64,000 nt of DNA from Reticulitermes lucifugus (taxonomy: Eukaryota > Arthropoda > Insecta > Blattodea > Rhinotermitidae). The notes beneath the pieces were generated by a model. That model did not search any database, had not been told where the DNA came from, and worked only from the letters and a program-made list of their open reading frames with translations. Of this stretch, positions 45,990 to 59,460 are shown in pieces; the first letter of the stretch is position 1, and every line of letters begins with the position of its first letter. A program made the position numbers and the translations under genes. The DNA is taken from NCBI GenBank assembly GCA_026260175.1, contig JAKCWW010000057.1, forward strand, positions 15,097 to 79,096, read 5' to 3'.

Positions 45990-48900
45990 TGAAGCCCAGA
46001 AATACTAGACACGATGTTAAAGATGTCATCCTTGAAAGTAAGCCTCTTCATGGCTAATATACTGATTCATATTTTATATACGTGGTATTCTAAAAATTAG
46101 GCAGACATGTGAGTGTCCTTGGCTAATAATTTACGCGTCAATAAAAGTAACGAATAGAAGGCATAGAGAGGCCACACGCCGACATATACGAGGACAATAG
46201 GCTATAAAAACATTAATTAGGACGGCAGCTGTACACGTAAATTACTTCCGGTTTGGGACTTGAAAATTTTACGCGCTTGGTTTTTGGCATAGAGTGTACA
46301 TACTGCTTCAACATATAGAGTCATATCAGCATTTCGTCAATCAAATTGAAGCAACTGATAAACTTGATCCTACGCATTCAAGAGTATATATCATATACTC
46401 TTGAATATATATATATATATATATATACTGCTGAAACCCCTGACAACAGCTATGCAAGTCTGAAAGTGCAACACGAAACCTTGCTGTATTCTACATAGGC
46501 TACTATAATAGACATCGATCATTTTCCGCGTCCCCTCCGAATGATGACTTAGACAACGAAATTTAAAAGGCCACCAAAAATACGGCTTGTCACAATGTTT
46601 TTAAGACAAATTGACAGACATTCGACGAAACAATGTCCCTTCGTCATCTGGAAATCTACTTCTTCGTTGCTTACAAAAATGAAAGTCCACACAGGCTCAG
46701 AAATTCATTCTAAGAAAAACGTCGCACAGTTATATCAAATACTGATCATCACACCGACCTTCGGGAACGTCTTCTAAGGATAATTGGAATGTCAGATCGG
46801 TTTAACCATCAACAAAGGCAAAGCAAGAAGCAAACGCATTGCAATTACAACAGTTCTGCAGGCCATTTGACACAAATTTCATTGGTCCAGAATTCCGGGA
46901 AACCATTACTGCGGCATATTAATGATATCCCTATGTATGTGGCTGTTGAAGGGAACTGGCTAAAATTCATTCATGTAAATCAGTCTTCTTTGAGAGTTGA
47001 TAGTTACAAAGGCCTAATGGATGAAACAAATGCTACAGCAGAGACTAATGTTGTTAACTCTTTTGTACACTTATAATTGTGGACGCTTCATTGAATTTCA
47101 ACGGAAATTAACGGAATTCCAGAAACTTAAGTCTGTCTAGATGCTATTTTTGTTTAACACTATATCACGATTCTATCTTTAACCGAATGTAGGTGTTCGC
47201 GGAGTATTTCTAAATCCTATCCAGACAGGGGACAAACTCAAATCAGAGACCCGCTCAACATAACCAGAAAGAAAGAGATCATATTTTGATTGGCTGCAAC
47301 CCGTTGTGTTAAGAATACATAAATAAATATTTTTGTAACCAAACTGGTAATGCCCAAAAATATGTCATAACATTTATTCTGAACACAGTGTAATTTTAAT
47401 ACAGATACAAAAGTAGTGTTTAACTGTATATTTTCGCCTGTATTAGAAAGAGACCACTTTTCAGACACAGGTGTAGATGGGAGTATAATATTATAATGCA
47501 TGTTAAATAAATGGGCTGGGAGGGTGCAGATTTCATTCACCTGTGTAAAACAGGAACCAGTGGCTGGCTTTCACGTAAAAGGGAATGAATACACGGGTTA
47601 CATAAAATACGGAGATTTTTTTACAAGCTGGAGAATTATCAGCTTCTGAAGAAGAAGCATGCTCCAGTGAGTTTGTCTAGTTACCTCAAATGCTTATCTA
47701 TTCATTCAAACTACATCACACAGGGTCATTATGTTATCTGACCAACATTGTTGGTCACTTTACACCGCACTTCCGCAGCATGTGTGGGTGATCCGCTGGT
47801 GGATAACGTTTTACACTATAAGCAAGCCGACATGAAGTGACAAACGAAACCGCTCAGATAAATAATGTCCCTGTACGTTTATAAGTTATATGTAAATAAG
47901 ACTACAGCAAATGTCGTTTTCATCATCCAACCACTGAACACAACAGACGTTACTGCCAAACGTATTTCACATCTGGGCGATCTCTTTTCTGCTGTATCAG
48001 TGCACTGATGGAAATCTTACACGATTTAGTCTAAGGACAACTTTCTGTCTTCTTCATTACTTTAGAATGCAGCTGGATTTCAGTAGAGTTTATGAAGGTA
48101 GAGTTCCCATATCTCGTTCTGACTAAAATATTTGTATTTTTGAGAAGGATGTAATGGCCAGTAATGACGCCTTGTTATGGCACTGCCGTCTCTCAGGGCA
48201 GGTACAGTTGTATGTCATGAATATTCTTAGACAGTGGCTCTACACAGCAATATTGCATCTCCGAAGACGAATTATACTGCATGGGGTCCTAAACAACTAA
48301 GGAGTGTGATTGCCTAACATACGTATTCTGTATCAAGATATGACCTTTTGAACAGCGGCACTATAAAATAAAGGTGTGCAATATTTTAGCTAGCAATGAA
48401 AAGAAGGAAATTCCGTCTTCAAGCTTGCGCTATCAATCGTAACCATACTCTGATATTGCTTTGAAACATTTATTTCACTGGAGCATAAAACACTTCCGTA
48501 ATCAATATATCGGCGGTCTAAAACTCTGAAGTCCCTTCCACGATATTAGAAAGAACAAGAAAAATAATAACCTAAAAATGTTGTTGAATTTCATTCCGAT
48601 TTACTGTTACGCATATCCATTTTCAATATCAGGAATGCATCACACTTAAAAACTGGAATTTATTGACTAGCCAATAGTGAGTGAGCGCTATATGAACAGA
48701 ATATAGAAAAGGGAGCGCGGAAGAGGGAACAGGGTAGAAGACGTAGTTCCTTTCGCTTTGTTCCCCCCGCCCCTGATGTAATATATATACAGATTGCTCC
48801 AGATATTCGCACAACCCTATTAAAAGTGTGGCACTAAAACCTTCAGCTTTGTATTGAAAGAAAATATAAATAAGATTGGATGCAAGCACTCTATACTTGC

Positions 48901-50400
48901 AACTACACTACCAAGTTTTCAAGTTTTATATTCAATATCCCGCTTCTCTTTCTAATGTTACTACTATCGCTTGTATCATATCTGCTTTCCCGAGTATGAA
49001 AAACCTTCGTGAATTTCTAAATAACATATTAACATTCGTTGCTTTAATATTCTGAGTAGTTCTTGCACCGAGTCTGAAATGCATCGTAGTGTCTACTATG
49101 TTATGTAAAGCTGAAGGCCCTCTTATTTCTTTATGTCGAAGAAAAGACATTTTATGTATGTATGTTTATGCTTCAACCATTGAGCACGAACTTAAGATGC
49201 ACTTCTGTCAGGAGTCAGTAACTTTTAGACTTCCAGGGAAATAATATGCAGCTCAAATCTTCGTGAATAATAATAGTTAATTCAAATTATATTACTGATA
49301 ACATAAGCAACAGAATACATTCTGTCAGTTTTGTTGTCGGTTGAGCCTCTTTCAACTTCAGGTGTCATATTTAAGGCAACCCAAATGCTGAAAACATGTA
49401 CATATTTCACACCACGAAACGGCATCGAAAAGCGTTGTCTGGGGACAGAAGTGTAATATATAAAGTATTTCTGAGTCCGTATTTCATGTCCATCTTTACT
49501 GAAGAAACGCACATTACTCAAAATAGTGCATATTTTCTACCAGCAAGTGTAGTACTGTAACTTGAATGCAGCTGTTTTTTTCAGAATTTTGAAATTAATG
49601 ATAGTAATTTTTAAGAAGTCTGTTTCTGCTGACAATATAGCACACGCAGAGAGTTTGTCTTCTCAGTAAACGTTATACTCCACATTCCATTATGCTCTTT
49701 GAAATTTAACCTTTTTTGTGTTTGCAGAAAATATTCTGACAAATCATCCAAACACAGACAGTCCGTACTTGACCCAGAAGTAGTTATCTGGCGAAGTAAT
49801 ATTAATACTTGTAAAGCAATAAATAAAAAATAAATCAATTAATCATAAAATGAAAGGCTTTGAATTATGCAGTAGGGTTGTGGTATTTTAGCGCGAATAT
49901 TTCCATACAACTCACGCAAAAGGCACAATTGTCAAATAACTGCAAGAATAGGGCACTCCACCGTTCCTTAAGTCGTCAAACATTCTTACATAAGCACACC
50001 GACATTTCTTTGGCCTCATACTTGATACTGCATGTCGGAGGAGGTGGAAGGGATAGAAAATTTCCCATTTTTAAATGGGAGACAGTGATATACATGTGAA
50101 TGTAATCATAGGTACCGTGCGTGGATATGGACTGGACTGGGACTGATCAGGATAGGGTCAAGTACATGGCTCCTCAGAACACGGCAATGACACTTTGTAC
50201 TGTATACAAGGCAGTAAATATAACCACGTATCCTTTATTAGATCCTCTTCTAACGTAGACGAATCGTGGCCACATTCTCATGCCACGTTTCTTTATCATT
50301 CCATCCACTTCTAGGTTTCCTCTTTTCAAATGTTGTGAATAAATCGTTTCACGCATTTTATCTTCCTCATTCGTTCTACTTTACACAACCATCTTATTGT
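45990..50400. other. Long intergenic stretch, no gene supported
   Basis: Features are limited to a small hairpin (TTCAAGAGTATA at 46377-46388 with its complement at 46394-46405) running into an (AT)n tract to 46428. A 95-codon frame at 46789-47076 contains WLKFIHVNQSSLRVDSYKGL, for which I have only a weak idea (see findings). Others show nothing. Confidence 0.35.
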
Positions 50401-51360
50401 TTGATTTCATAAACAACAGATTTATGTATGAAAAAAACACTAACAAGACCATCGCTCAATGTAGCAGAGTAAAGGGCGAATTTGGAAATATATATATCTC
50501 TCTCTCTCTTCGGAACATGCCTTTCAACTCTTGTTATTAGTAACACCATAATCATTTCAAGATTTGGAGGAAACCGACTACTAGCCCCACTCTAACTGTG
50601 GCTACGTCTGTAAAAGAAACGATGTAAACTGCAAGGCTGCTCACATCCCTAAACACAGTGTCATGACGACTACATGCGCCTGAACACTCCGTGCATTCTA
50701 AACGTGAACAGCTACAGTTCCCACCGCACTCCTGCCAGCACCGGCCAGTTAGAAGAAGCCTGGTTACATCACTGACGAAGGTGACAATTGAACATTCCCG
50801 CCTGCCCGATCAACAATAAAGCGTATACTAGAAACTATATCTGGAATCCAAGCGGTCCAAAATATGAGAAGAGTAATCAAACTTGAAGGCGGTGAATTAC
50901 TGTTGTTCATTCTGTGGCCAGCGAGGCAAGAGCAATGCAATTATAATTTCGGAACAAAGCAAGTGGAGAAATAAGCGAGACAAAGATGGAAGGACAATTG
51001 AGAGAAATTTGCGGTTGTATTCAGCTGCCAACTCAGAGTTCAATAAAGTCTCGCTTATTGAGACGATGTCAACTACTTGCTCAGTCCCCTCTATACCCCC
51101 TCCCCCCTTCAATAGCAACCCCACTGAATTTTCTTCAATTCTAGCAACATTTCATGTGTATGTGGTTGGTGGATAGCCATTCTGCTTCTTACTCTGCTGC
51201 TTTCCCCCCCCCCCGTTTCCTACGAGCGCGTAACAACACAACGCAGTTTCTGTGCACTGTGGAAAACTATCCACCACATATTTACTCGGGTTATTTGCTA
51301 TTATATAGCTCATGTTATAAATCCCAGTAGCTAATAGTCTTGTCTGAAGCAGTTGGGAGA
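50401..51360. other. Intergenic upstream of a CpG-rich block
   Basis: No gene recognised; overlapping short frames on both strands at 50883-51176. A C-rich homopolymer (51205-51215) and a short (TC)n at 50499 are present. If the block at 51.4 kb is a promoter, its proximal control region would lie here. Confidence 0.3.
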
Positions 51361-51364
51361 ACAC

Positions 51365-51752
51365 AGACTGTATATATGAGGAAGGGGTTTAAGAGGGTTG
51401 GAACTCCTACCACTGGGAGGTTTGGGGATGATGGAGCGAGAAGCAACAGGAGCCAACCTAGCTTCCCTCTCCCTCCCCAGTTCCCAAACAGCTTTTTTGG
51501 GGGAGGGGGTTTGCAGTGAATTGCGCCTGCTCACCGTTGGGTCGCCGTCATATAACGAAAGCTTGAGGGCGGGAGGACGATCCGCACTGTGCAAGACGAG
51601 CACCACAGTGGCATTGTTGCATTGTCCGCGGTGAGTTCCGTCAAGTGTCACTTGACTTGTCACGCGGCGCGAACTGATACGGGCGTGAGTAGCAAGAAAC
51701 AGTTGTCTGCCGGATAAGCAGCAAGTCACTGGTTGGACACGGCAACACACGG
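51365..51752 (+). promoter_or_regulatory. Candidate CpG-rich promoter and first exon with splice donor
   Basis: This is the most GC- and CpG-rich stretch in the window (for example CACGCGGCGCG near 51660). It carries a TATA-like TATATAT at 51371. Two splice-donor-like sites occur: GCG|GTGAGT near 51629 and CGG|GTGAGTAAC, with the intron starting at 51753. After the second, composition drops at once to the AT-rich background. This is what a short 5' untranslated exon followed by a long intron looks like. No start codon with a plausible protein lies in it, no downstream exon was recognised, and overlapping frames on both strands (51331-51750 minus, 51398-51634 plus) have no known domain. The call rests on composition and donor motifs only. 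Confidence 0.25.
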
Positions 51753-51834
51753 GTGAGTAACACTGAAAACACGTTTATTTTAAAATATCTCATTCAGAGA
51801 GCCAAACTGGCTTTGTTAAAGTTTTGTGATCATT

Positions 51835-52440
51835 ACTCAAGTCTGATACTGCACGGGAAAGCAATTTTTAGAATGCCAAATTAATTTCGATGAATTTATT
51901 TTAAGATTAATCGAAATGAATCTATGAAATCCCAAGATATTCCATTTACTTTTCTAAACTTTCACTCTGCTCCTCATTCCGACATCGAATTGAAGAGCAA
52001 TTTCCAAATTGTCAAATCACTTTAGATAGCGATCCCCTTTGTATTTCATTAATTAGAATGTGAGACACTCCACAGGGTTCGAATTTTTGTTTAAATTTAA
52101 CTTTGGTGCTTAACATCGGACTGGGAAACGGGTTTTCACAATCCCAAATAAATGCTTAGGTCTTATTTCAGGTATAGCGATGTACACATAACACATCATA
52201 CAGTGTAAAATTAATTTTTATTAGGACTCAGTCCGGCAATGGACTGGGAAACTACATTCAAAATGTCATAATCATTTAGCGAGACTTACAATTTATTTTG
52301 TGATGGTCAGTGATCCAAACACACAACACAGAATGCTGTTTTTTTTTATTTTTAACATGATTACTCAGTCACACATTGGACTGGGTGACGATTTTCAGAA
52401 TGTCCATTATTTTATAGAGAGATCTATCTGCAACGTTTAT
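51835..52440. repeat. Degenerate tandem array, period about 130 bp, five units
   Basis: A block of consensus ACATCGGACTGGGAAACG, then .TTTTCA.AATGTC.AAT.A.TTAG, recurs at about 51846, 51981, 52114, 52236 and 52373, spacings of 122-137 bp. Each is preceded by a T-rich run and a partly conserved GATTACTCAGTC word. The third to fifth units are closest to one another. CCCAGTCCGATGTT at about 52500 is an inverted partial. Identity between units is modest, so the array is old, and it starts just after the CpG-rich block. Confidence 0.65.
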
Positions 52441-52519
52441 TTATTGGAACAAGTCATCACACCAAGTAGAGTTAATTACATTTGAGCTATGAAATTCTGA
52501 ACCCAGTCCGATGTTATAG

Positions 52520-55500
52520 ATAATAATTACGTAGAAAATAAAATCAAAACATGGCGGCCGTGAAAATAAATTCCTTATCTTTCGATTTCATTGACATAAA
52601 TAATAATTCATTTAATCCAGGCAAGTGAAATATGGTACGGAAGAGGAATTTGAACGTATTTATACACTGTGCGTGACGTACTATTCAAAATGTAGCAAGT
52701 AAAGGTATGGCGACGATGGAACATTTTGATGTTACCTTCGAAAATTTTAACACATGGCCTACCGTATGGCAGTAAATAACAGAAATATCAACAATACTAA
52801 CAACTCTGTACCACTATAAATATTTGCAACGAATAGCAAATTTTATAGTTCTCCTCGGAAATCCTTATCTCCCAGGTGCAGAATAAAGGCCGCGTAGAGA
52901 TGTACCCCCACTTATTCCAAAAGCTATGCCGGTCTTATGGTTACAAAGAACAGTGTGCTATTTATTTTCAAAGCAATTTAACATAATTCCTTTTCATGTT
53001 GACAAAATAAAGTTCGCAATTATATCTCATTATTGTTTTAGTTTCTTTGAAAAACATTGTAATTCGTATTCTAAAGCGTTTTTTATTGTTGGTATTCTGC
53101 CACGTTGCCATAATATATGCGAAAGGTTACGTTTGCTATTCTGTCGCTAGGTATGATCCTTCCGTATGACAGAAGACATCAAAGTTGGTAGTATTTACGA
53201 ATAAGGTGAGATGATGGCAGACTTAAAAGAGGCTGTGAAAATATGCTTGTGTCTGTATGGCTTTGTCGAAATTTTCCAACGAAGTTTATAACACAACTTT
53301 ATATACCAGCACAGTTTCGTCCATGTGATTGCTTGTACCCTGTTACTACTAATGTAACTGCACTTCTGGAACTTCAAGACGTGCATGGTTCGCACAATCC
53401 TTATACCAAATTTTATTTCCAGAGCTACAGTTTATAAGACAGAATGACAGTGAAATAAACAACTTGAGGCATAGTACCTTACAAATGTGTGGTTATAATA
53501 ATTTGTTTTTATAAAAAAAAATTTTGAAGGTGCTTAGAAATTGCTTTCTCAACAGCTTATCTCTTCAAAATTTTAAAAAGTTTTGTGGTTAGTTATACAT
53601 ACAAAATGGCGGAAAATACAAACAGACGAGAGAGAATGTTCTCTGCCTACTTGCCATTTGAAAATAATTGTTGTAGTGTGTGCTGACAAGTCGTTGTCAA
53701 TCAGATGTCTGTGGAAAAAATAAAAATTGAATGCAGAATTGTCTATAAAAGTCACCCTGTGATTCAGATTTCAGATCGCTGAAAGAAGGAGTAATCAATA
53801 TGCGATAAAACACATGTCCGGATTTTATTTCTAAATAGTCTTATAAATATTCACGAAGGAGGATAAAACTGACCGCATGGACTTACAGAATTCTCTCTCG
53901 AGAGTTTCCCATACAGGTGGACCAGGCAGACAGATTAACGAACTTTTAAATGTAATAATGACAGTTAAACTCTTCAAAATATTGGGAAAACGATGGACAA
54001 AATGATATATTCCATGAAAGCAATAAAGAGACTTCAGGTTCAGTGATTACCAAATATAGAACCTATAGTGCGACTTTCGTATTCACATTTTTTCGTTTTC
54101 TAAATTTTATTATAAATGGATTAATCATATTTTTCACCCTGCATAATTACTCCATCTTCATGTCATTAATAATGATGCGCGAAGTAAACATGCAGTTTAG
54201 TTAGTGCATTACACAACAAGGAACTCCGCGAACGTCTCAGTACCGGAAGGGTAGTGTTATCTAGGAGGTCATGATGAGCGGGGCACTTAGCCACGTTAAG
54301 TATTTTCTGTTTGCAGTTTATTGCACTGGCAGGTAGTAATTAAGTTTATGGAGCATCGAGTGATTGGATGATGATGATAAAGATGAATAAAGATCAGGAA
54401 ATATTGTGGACAAGGGTGGTCGTGTAATAATTTTACGTGCTATGCTGGAGTCTACCAGGGGGGCTAAGGAAAGTACAAAAACTGTCCATGTAGTGGTTGT
54501 CCTGCCCGAAACTCGAAATACACACGTCACAAGCGAGTAAGACGTGGAAGAAAATTAATAAACATACCACTTTTTTAGGAGCCTCCAAGAAATCGTCATA
54601 TTTAAAGATTGGATAGTAATATTAAGATGAGCCTTAGGGTGGAAAGTTTGATAGATGGATGATGTGGCTTAGGATCGTGCCCAATGGTAGTATTTCTTTT
54701 TTTACGGCGCTCAACTTTCAGTCACAGTGATAATGACTAAGTTTGTTAAACCTGTAAATATTAGCATGTAATTAAATTCTGTGCAAAAGCTCTGTTCGTA
54801 CGTCACAGAGGCATATTCCTTGTACGTGTTGAAGATCAATCGGTTGACTTTAAGGAAAATAATAGCTACGTGTTTATTGCGTAATCATGGGATATACATA
54901 AACCATGCTGACAGGACGCAGTTTCTTGATATGGCAGCAGGTAGAGCACAGATACCGCTGGGATTTAAACGGCTAACAAACGGATTTAGAAATAGAGTAT
55001 TTTTGTAAGTACCTTACTGTCTTCTTGAATTCACAACGATTGTAAATGAAAACACAAAATTAGATTTTTGTGACGATTCCAAATACAGAAAATACGCAAC
55101 TAATCTGCTATAAACAGGTGAAACAAATTACTGTTTGTCATTTTACCAGAACACAAGTACTTAGTCTTCCATACATAACACCGTGTCATGTGTGAAATTC
55201 TGTCCACAGATTGTCATTTCAAACATGGTTAACATTCAGTAGCTGCAACATCTGCAGTGGCACCGTCATGCACTGTAACCAGATCTTTCCCTTTCATCAT
55301 TCTGTAGATAATGGGTGCTTTCATTTTGCATTCTCACCAGTCTGACAAAACAACTCGTAATAGACTGGATCAGGAAAGTACCAAAGTTTCCGAAACAATA
55401 ATATTTCCCAGATGATTCTAAGCTTCCAAATTAATCTACTTACGAGGCAAGGAACACTGTGGGGATCTACAAACTTTAATCAATAGTGCTTGAATATATT

Positions 55501-57580
55501 AAAATCTCTAGAAGCAAGCGTTTAATAGGAGCTATGGGTTTTCATATTATGCAGCTTCAACAGATCCTGATAATAAGGGCTTCGCTGTTTGAAACTGGTT
55601 ATGTATTTAGCAAAATGAAGTCTACATAAAAATTCCAAAAGTTTGGAAACAGCTATTTTATTATGGTGCGTGAGAGGATGTTAAATGGGGCTTATTTCTT
55701 CTTTCATTGTTTTCTGAGACAGAATTTTAGCTTGCAATAAGCCTATACTTTATTATTGTGCTATCCACGTCACTGAATAATTTCTACGCCGGTTATGAGA
55801 ACTAAAGCTAGACATACCTGACAGAAACCGGAGTTTAATTCACATTCCAAGGAAACTTCGTTACACACTTCACGTCTTCTGAGCTGAAGGAACTTATAAA
55901 AGATGCCTAAATTCAGACTATATACCTTCCACTGGCAAGCGTAATCGTAGCATATTCCTCCTCATCTCAGACAGAAGCGAATTGGATATAAATTTACACA
56001 AATTAATTTCTCATCATACTCTGCCGAAAATGACGACACACCTATATCATATAGACTATTAGAGAATATTTACGGCATATACTTTTGATATACTGATATA
56101 GGAATTTATTCCTTTAAAACCAAATTCTTTCACTGCACAATACACCTACATATGTACACAGAAACACTTTTGTGCAGTAACAGTAGATGGAAAGTAAAAG
56201 TGCACCAGAAACAACACGATAGAGTGTAAATATGTGAAGAGCATTCAGGTGTTTGGGAGTGCAGCCCCGTGGAAGGGGTTCATAATGTTGGCATAAACGT
56301 TAGTGCACTATAATTTTAAGAAGCTTCCTGATCAATGAATGAACTAACGACGCTTGCTAGTAAGATCCTTCAAGCAGCAGTTATTGTGTGATACGCGCTG
56401 ATAAGTACATTCGAAATTAAAGTTCACAGACGCTATCAGACATAACACTATGATCTGTCTCATATCTAGATCCTTGAGAAATACTGTATAATCCAGAATA
56501 TAAAGCTCTGCATTGTACCCTTTTAATTATCTAATTACCCTTTGCGCATAATTACATACATTATGGACATTAGATGCAAATTTTAAAGTTTGAGTCATAG
56601 AAAAGTGTTCACATTCAAACCACGAGTACTAACAAACACCTATTATATCTAAAGTCTCTAGCAGTATTTCTTATGTATTTGTATATCTGGCTGTACATCT
56701 CTGTTATGTCAATGACAACCTAAGTTAAAAAGGACAACATTTATTCAAATCATTAGATGCTCCATTCACGAGAAGGGCCAACATATTTCTTCTTACCGTG
56801 AGGTCCACTCCGGCTCTATGGCCCACACAGTCATCTGTGGAGGAAAATATACAACTGTCTTACTGAGGTTCAAGCGGCAGAGGTGATTATTGAATTACTG
56901 TTTGTTTTACGCCATTGTCAGTAATTAAATGTTATTTGACGTCATTGAGCACGATGGTTAGGAACTGGTGTCAAAGGGAAAGAAAACGGACTGATTTGAA
57001 GTAATTAACCGACATTTATCTTGCAGGACTGACGGATATCACTAAATATATAAGAATAATCCCACGACCCAGCCGACATTCGAAAAGAAGACGTCCGGAA
57101 TACAGGCAAAATAATCACTACCATGTTCACGTTTTATCGGAATAAAGATAGCATGGAGATGTTTAAATATTAAGTGTAATGAAGTGGGCATAGCCGTAAG
57201 GGGCGGTACATATGCTTTTACCATAACATTAGTTACTTTCAGTTTAATCAGACTTCTATTAAAATTTTCGAAGTAATTTTAAGTGGCTATGTGGACCTCA
57301 ATATTACTTCGAAAATGTATTTGAATTACTAAACCTATTATACATCACAGATTATGAAAGATTTTCCACAGTCTTTTGCCGTGTATCTAGACCTAATTAA
57401 ACTTATTTGTAACAAAATTACATGTTACAATTTCCTCCTCTCCTTGCAGTCCATCCTCAACAGTATGGACGACATCAGCTCTGATGTAATTATTAGTCAT
57501 GCCGCCAATAAACCGCCTTATATAAGACAGGCTAATGAAGTAAAAAAAAATTATTAGTGTAAAATGTTCGGATGAACTTG
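52520..57580. other. Long intergenic stretch, no gene seen
   Basis: Frames are all under 80 codons and unrecognised. A 14-bp perfect inverted repeat, ATTTTCGAAGTAAT at 57264-57277 and its complement at 57303-57316, forms a small hairpin with a 25-base loop. No other structure seen. Confidence 0.4.
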
Positions 57581-57584
57581 TCTG

Positions 57585-57832
57585 CTAACCAGCACTGAGG
57601 CCTACACACTCGCCTATTCCGTGTGTCCCAGGGTCCCTTTCCGCGGTGGTAAAGCTACCGGGCCTTGAAGCTGACCACTCACTTCAATCTTGCGCCCAGA
57701 TAAAAAACCCATTTGGAGCTACACGTCCACTCACCTAATCAGGAGGCAGTAAACTAATTTTATATCGTTACGAATAGGTACAAGTGACATGCCCTTGTGA
57801 ATTAATGATAAAAAGAACAAGAAGAAGAAGAA
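57585..57832 (+). mobile_element. Decayed tRNA-derived SINE, second family
   Basis: A tRNA-like head can be traced: GAGGCCTACACACTCGCC, then CCGTGTGTCCCAGGGTCCCTTTCCGCGG, in which AGGGTCCCTTTCC stands where a box B (GGTTCGATTCC) would be. The body continues CTACCGGGCCTTGAAGCTGACCACTCAC and ends in an AAG-rich tail (57810-57832). The layout is that of a SINE, but both internal promoter boxes are degenerate. Confidence 0.45.
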
Positions 57833-57834
57833 TT

Positions 57835-59325
57835 TAAACTTTCCAATAATTTAATAAGTTACTTTGCTGAGTGACATTACAGAATGGTGATGTGCCCGCT
57901 AACACAAAAATATCTGCAGTATACATCTCTTACAATAATCTTAACTTCTACAGTGTTAACAAAAAGTTAATCTTGAATTCTGTATTACTTGCCACACCTT
58001 ACTTTTAGTTGTCATGTCTCGCTCTGGGTTTTGATTTCTATGTCTAAGTTATTTTTTTCATTTTGCCTCTCGTTTAATAGCCTGCCCACCTTATATACAA
58101 ACTAGTTCTTATTCTCCTTCCGACCTCATTTCTGAATTAACCTTAAAACTCCACAAAACGAGGGAATTTCTCGAGCATTTGATCGGCTGTCAGATACTCA
58201 TGTCGCACCCTGTACCACAAATTTCGTTAAATCATTATTTGCATTACATATTGACCGTTCAAAACACACAGATATAAACGAGGTCTATTTATTACACACT
58301 CCGCAAATAAAGAATGAATAAAGTTCCTGTTTAGTTTGCATAAATCCGGTAAATATGTATGAATTTTGTGTACATATTTGGTGTTGAGATTTTTAAACCT
58401 CAATTCCACTCTTCACATAAATTTGCATAAATTATTCCCTCTTTCGCTCGTTTTACATGAATCTATAAAAGTAAATTCTATCCTTTCCCAAAAAAATTTC
58501 AGCCCCTTCTTTCTACGCCAAATTGTAACCGGTACATTTTAATGTCACTGAGTGATGCCTGTATTATATAAACTTACTTTTCAACCTGGGGATGTTAATT
58601 TGTAGGACGATTTTTGAATGAATAACTAAGGCTTCGAGGGAAACGTTCGTGGCCTATTTCAGCGTATTATCCCGTAATTTGCTTTTAAGGACAGTCAATT
58701 CTTCAAATCTCAGTAAATTAGCCAATTTCCGAACTGACATTCGAATACCAAATTTCAGGACAGGAATCGGGAATATTAAGTACTCGTAAATACCGCACAG
58801 CAACGTTCAGTTGCATACGAAGGTTACATTTAGACGAAAATGATAACAGTCATGCTATACCAACATATTCAGTAAGGGTAAACACACCGTCCATAAACAT
58901 AACTACTGTTTCTACACTTCAGCCTCACTGTGTACGTGTCGAATGTTATTAATCATTTGGAATAAACAGTTTCAATTATTTCTCGACTAACTCGTTTGTT
59001 ATTAAATCTTCACATATTTAACTATATTTTACTGTAATTTACGAATCTCCCTCTTAATCTTCCCCCAAGTACCTAATGCTTACATCATACTGGAGATAGA
59101 AATATGAGATGAGAGAAAACCACAACACTGCGAACTGCGACGTACGTTGTTCAGTGTAACTAGTGTCCTTTCCTCACTACTTGCGGCACAGAAAAATTCA
59201 TTTGATGCCGCTTTTGCGCCAACTGAAATCGGGATATCATATTGGCCTGCCCGCCCTCCTGACCGCTCGTTTCAACTTTGAAACCACTTAACTCAGCTTA
59301 ATTAAATTTTGTCCTGAATGCCTAC
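57835..59325. other. Intergenic, nothing recognised
   Basis: No features seen apart from very short unrecognised frames. Confidence 0.35.
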
Positions 59326-59329
59326 ATCT

Positions 59330-59458
59330 GCGGGGCCGTGCCATGAATCAGGCGATTAGTCGTGGGTCTCTCATCGCAAAGGCCCAGGTTCTATCCCAAG
59401 GCAGTCCATATGGGCATTGTGTTGGTTGAAGTGGCACTGGGAAACGTTTTTTTTTTCG
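59330..59458 (+). mobile_element. tRNA-derived SINE-like element, third type
   Basis: GGGGCCGTGCCATGAATCAG, then GGCGATTAGTCGTGGGTCTC and CCCAGGTTCTATCCCAAGGC give box-A- and box-B-like segments about 50 bp apart, followed by CATTGTGTTGGTTGAAGTGG and a T run. It differs in body from the 8.3- and 33.1-kb family. It lies directly beside the foldback element at 59461. Confidence 0.5.
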
Positions 59459-59460
59459 AG

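Noticed and set aside
47640-47680. Another hammerhead-like core (CTTCTGAAGAAGAAGC)
   Set aside because: No stem II pairing before a GAAA and no inverted partner.
51331-51750. 139-codon minus-strand frame in the CpG-rich block
   Set aside because: Length is expected in GC-rich DNA; a plus-strand frame overlaps it and neither has a recognisable motif.
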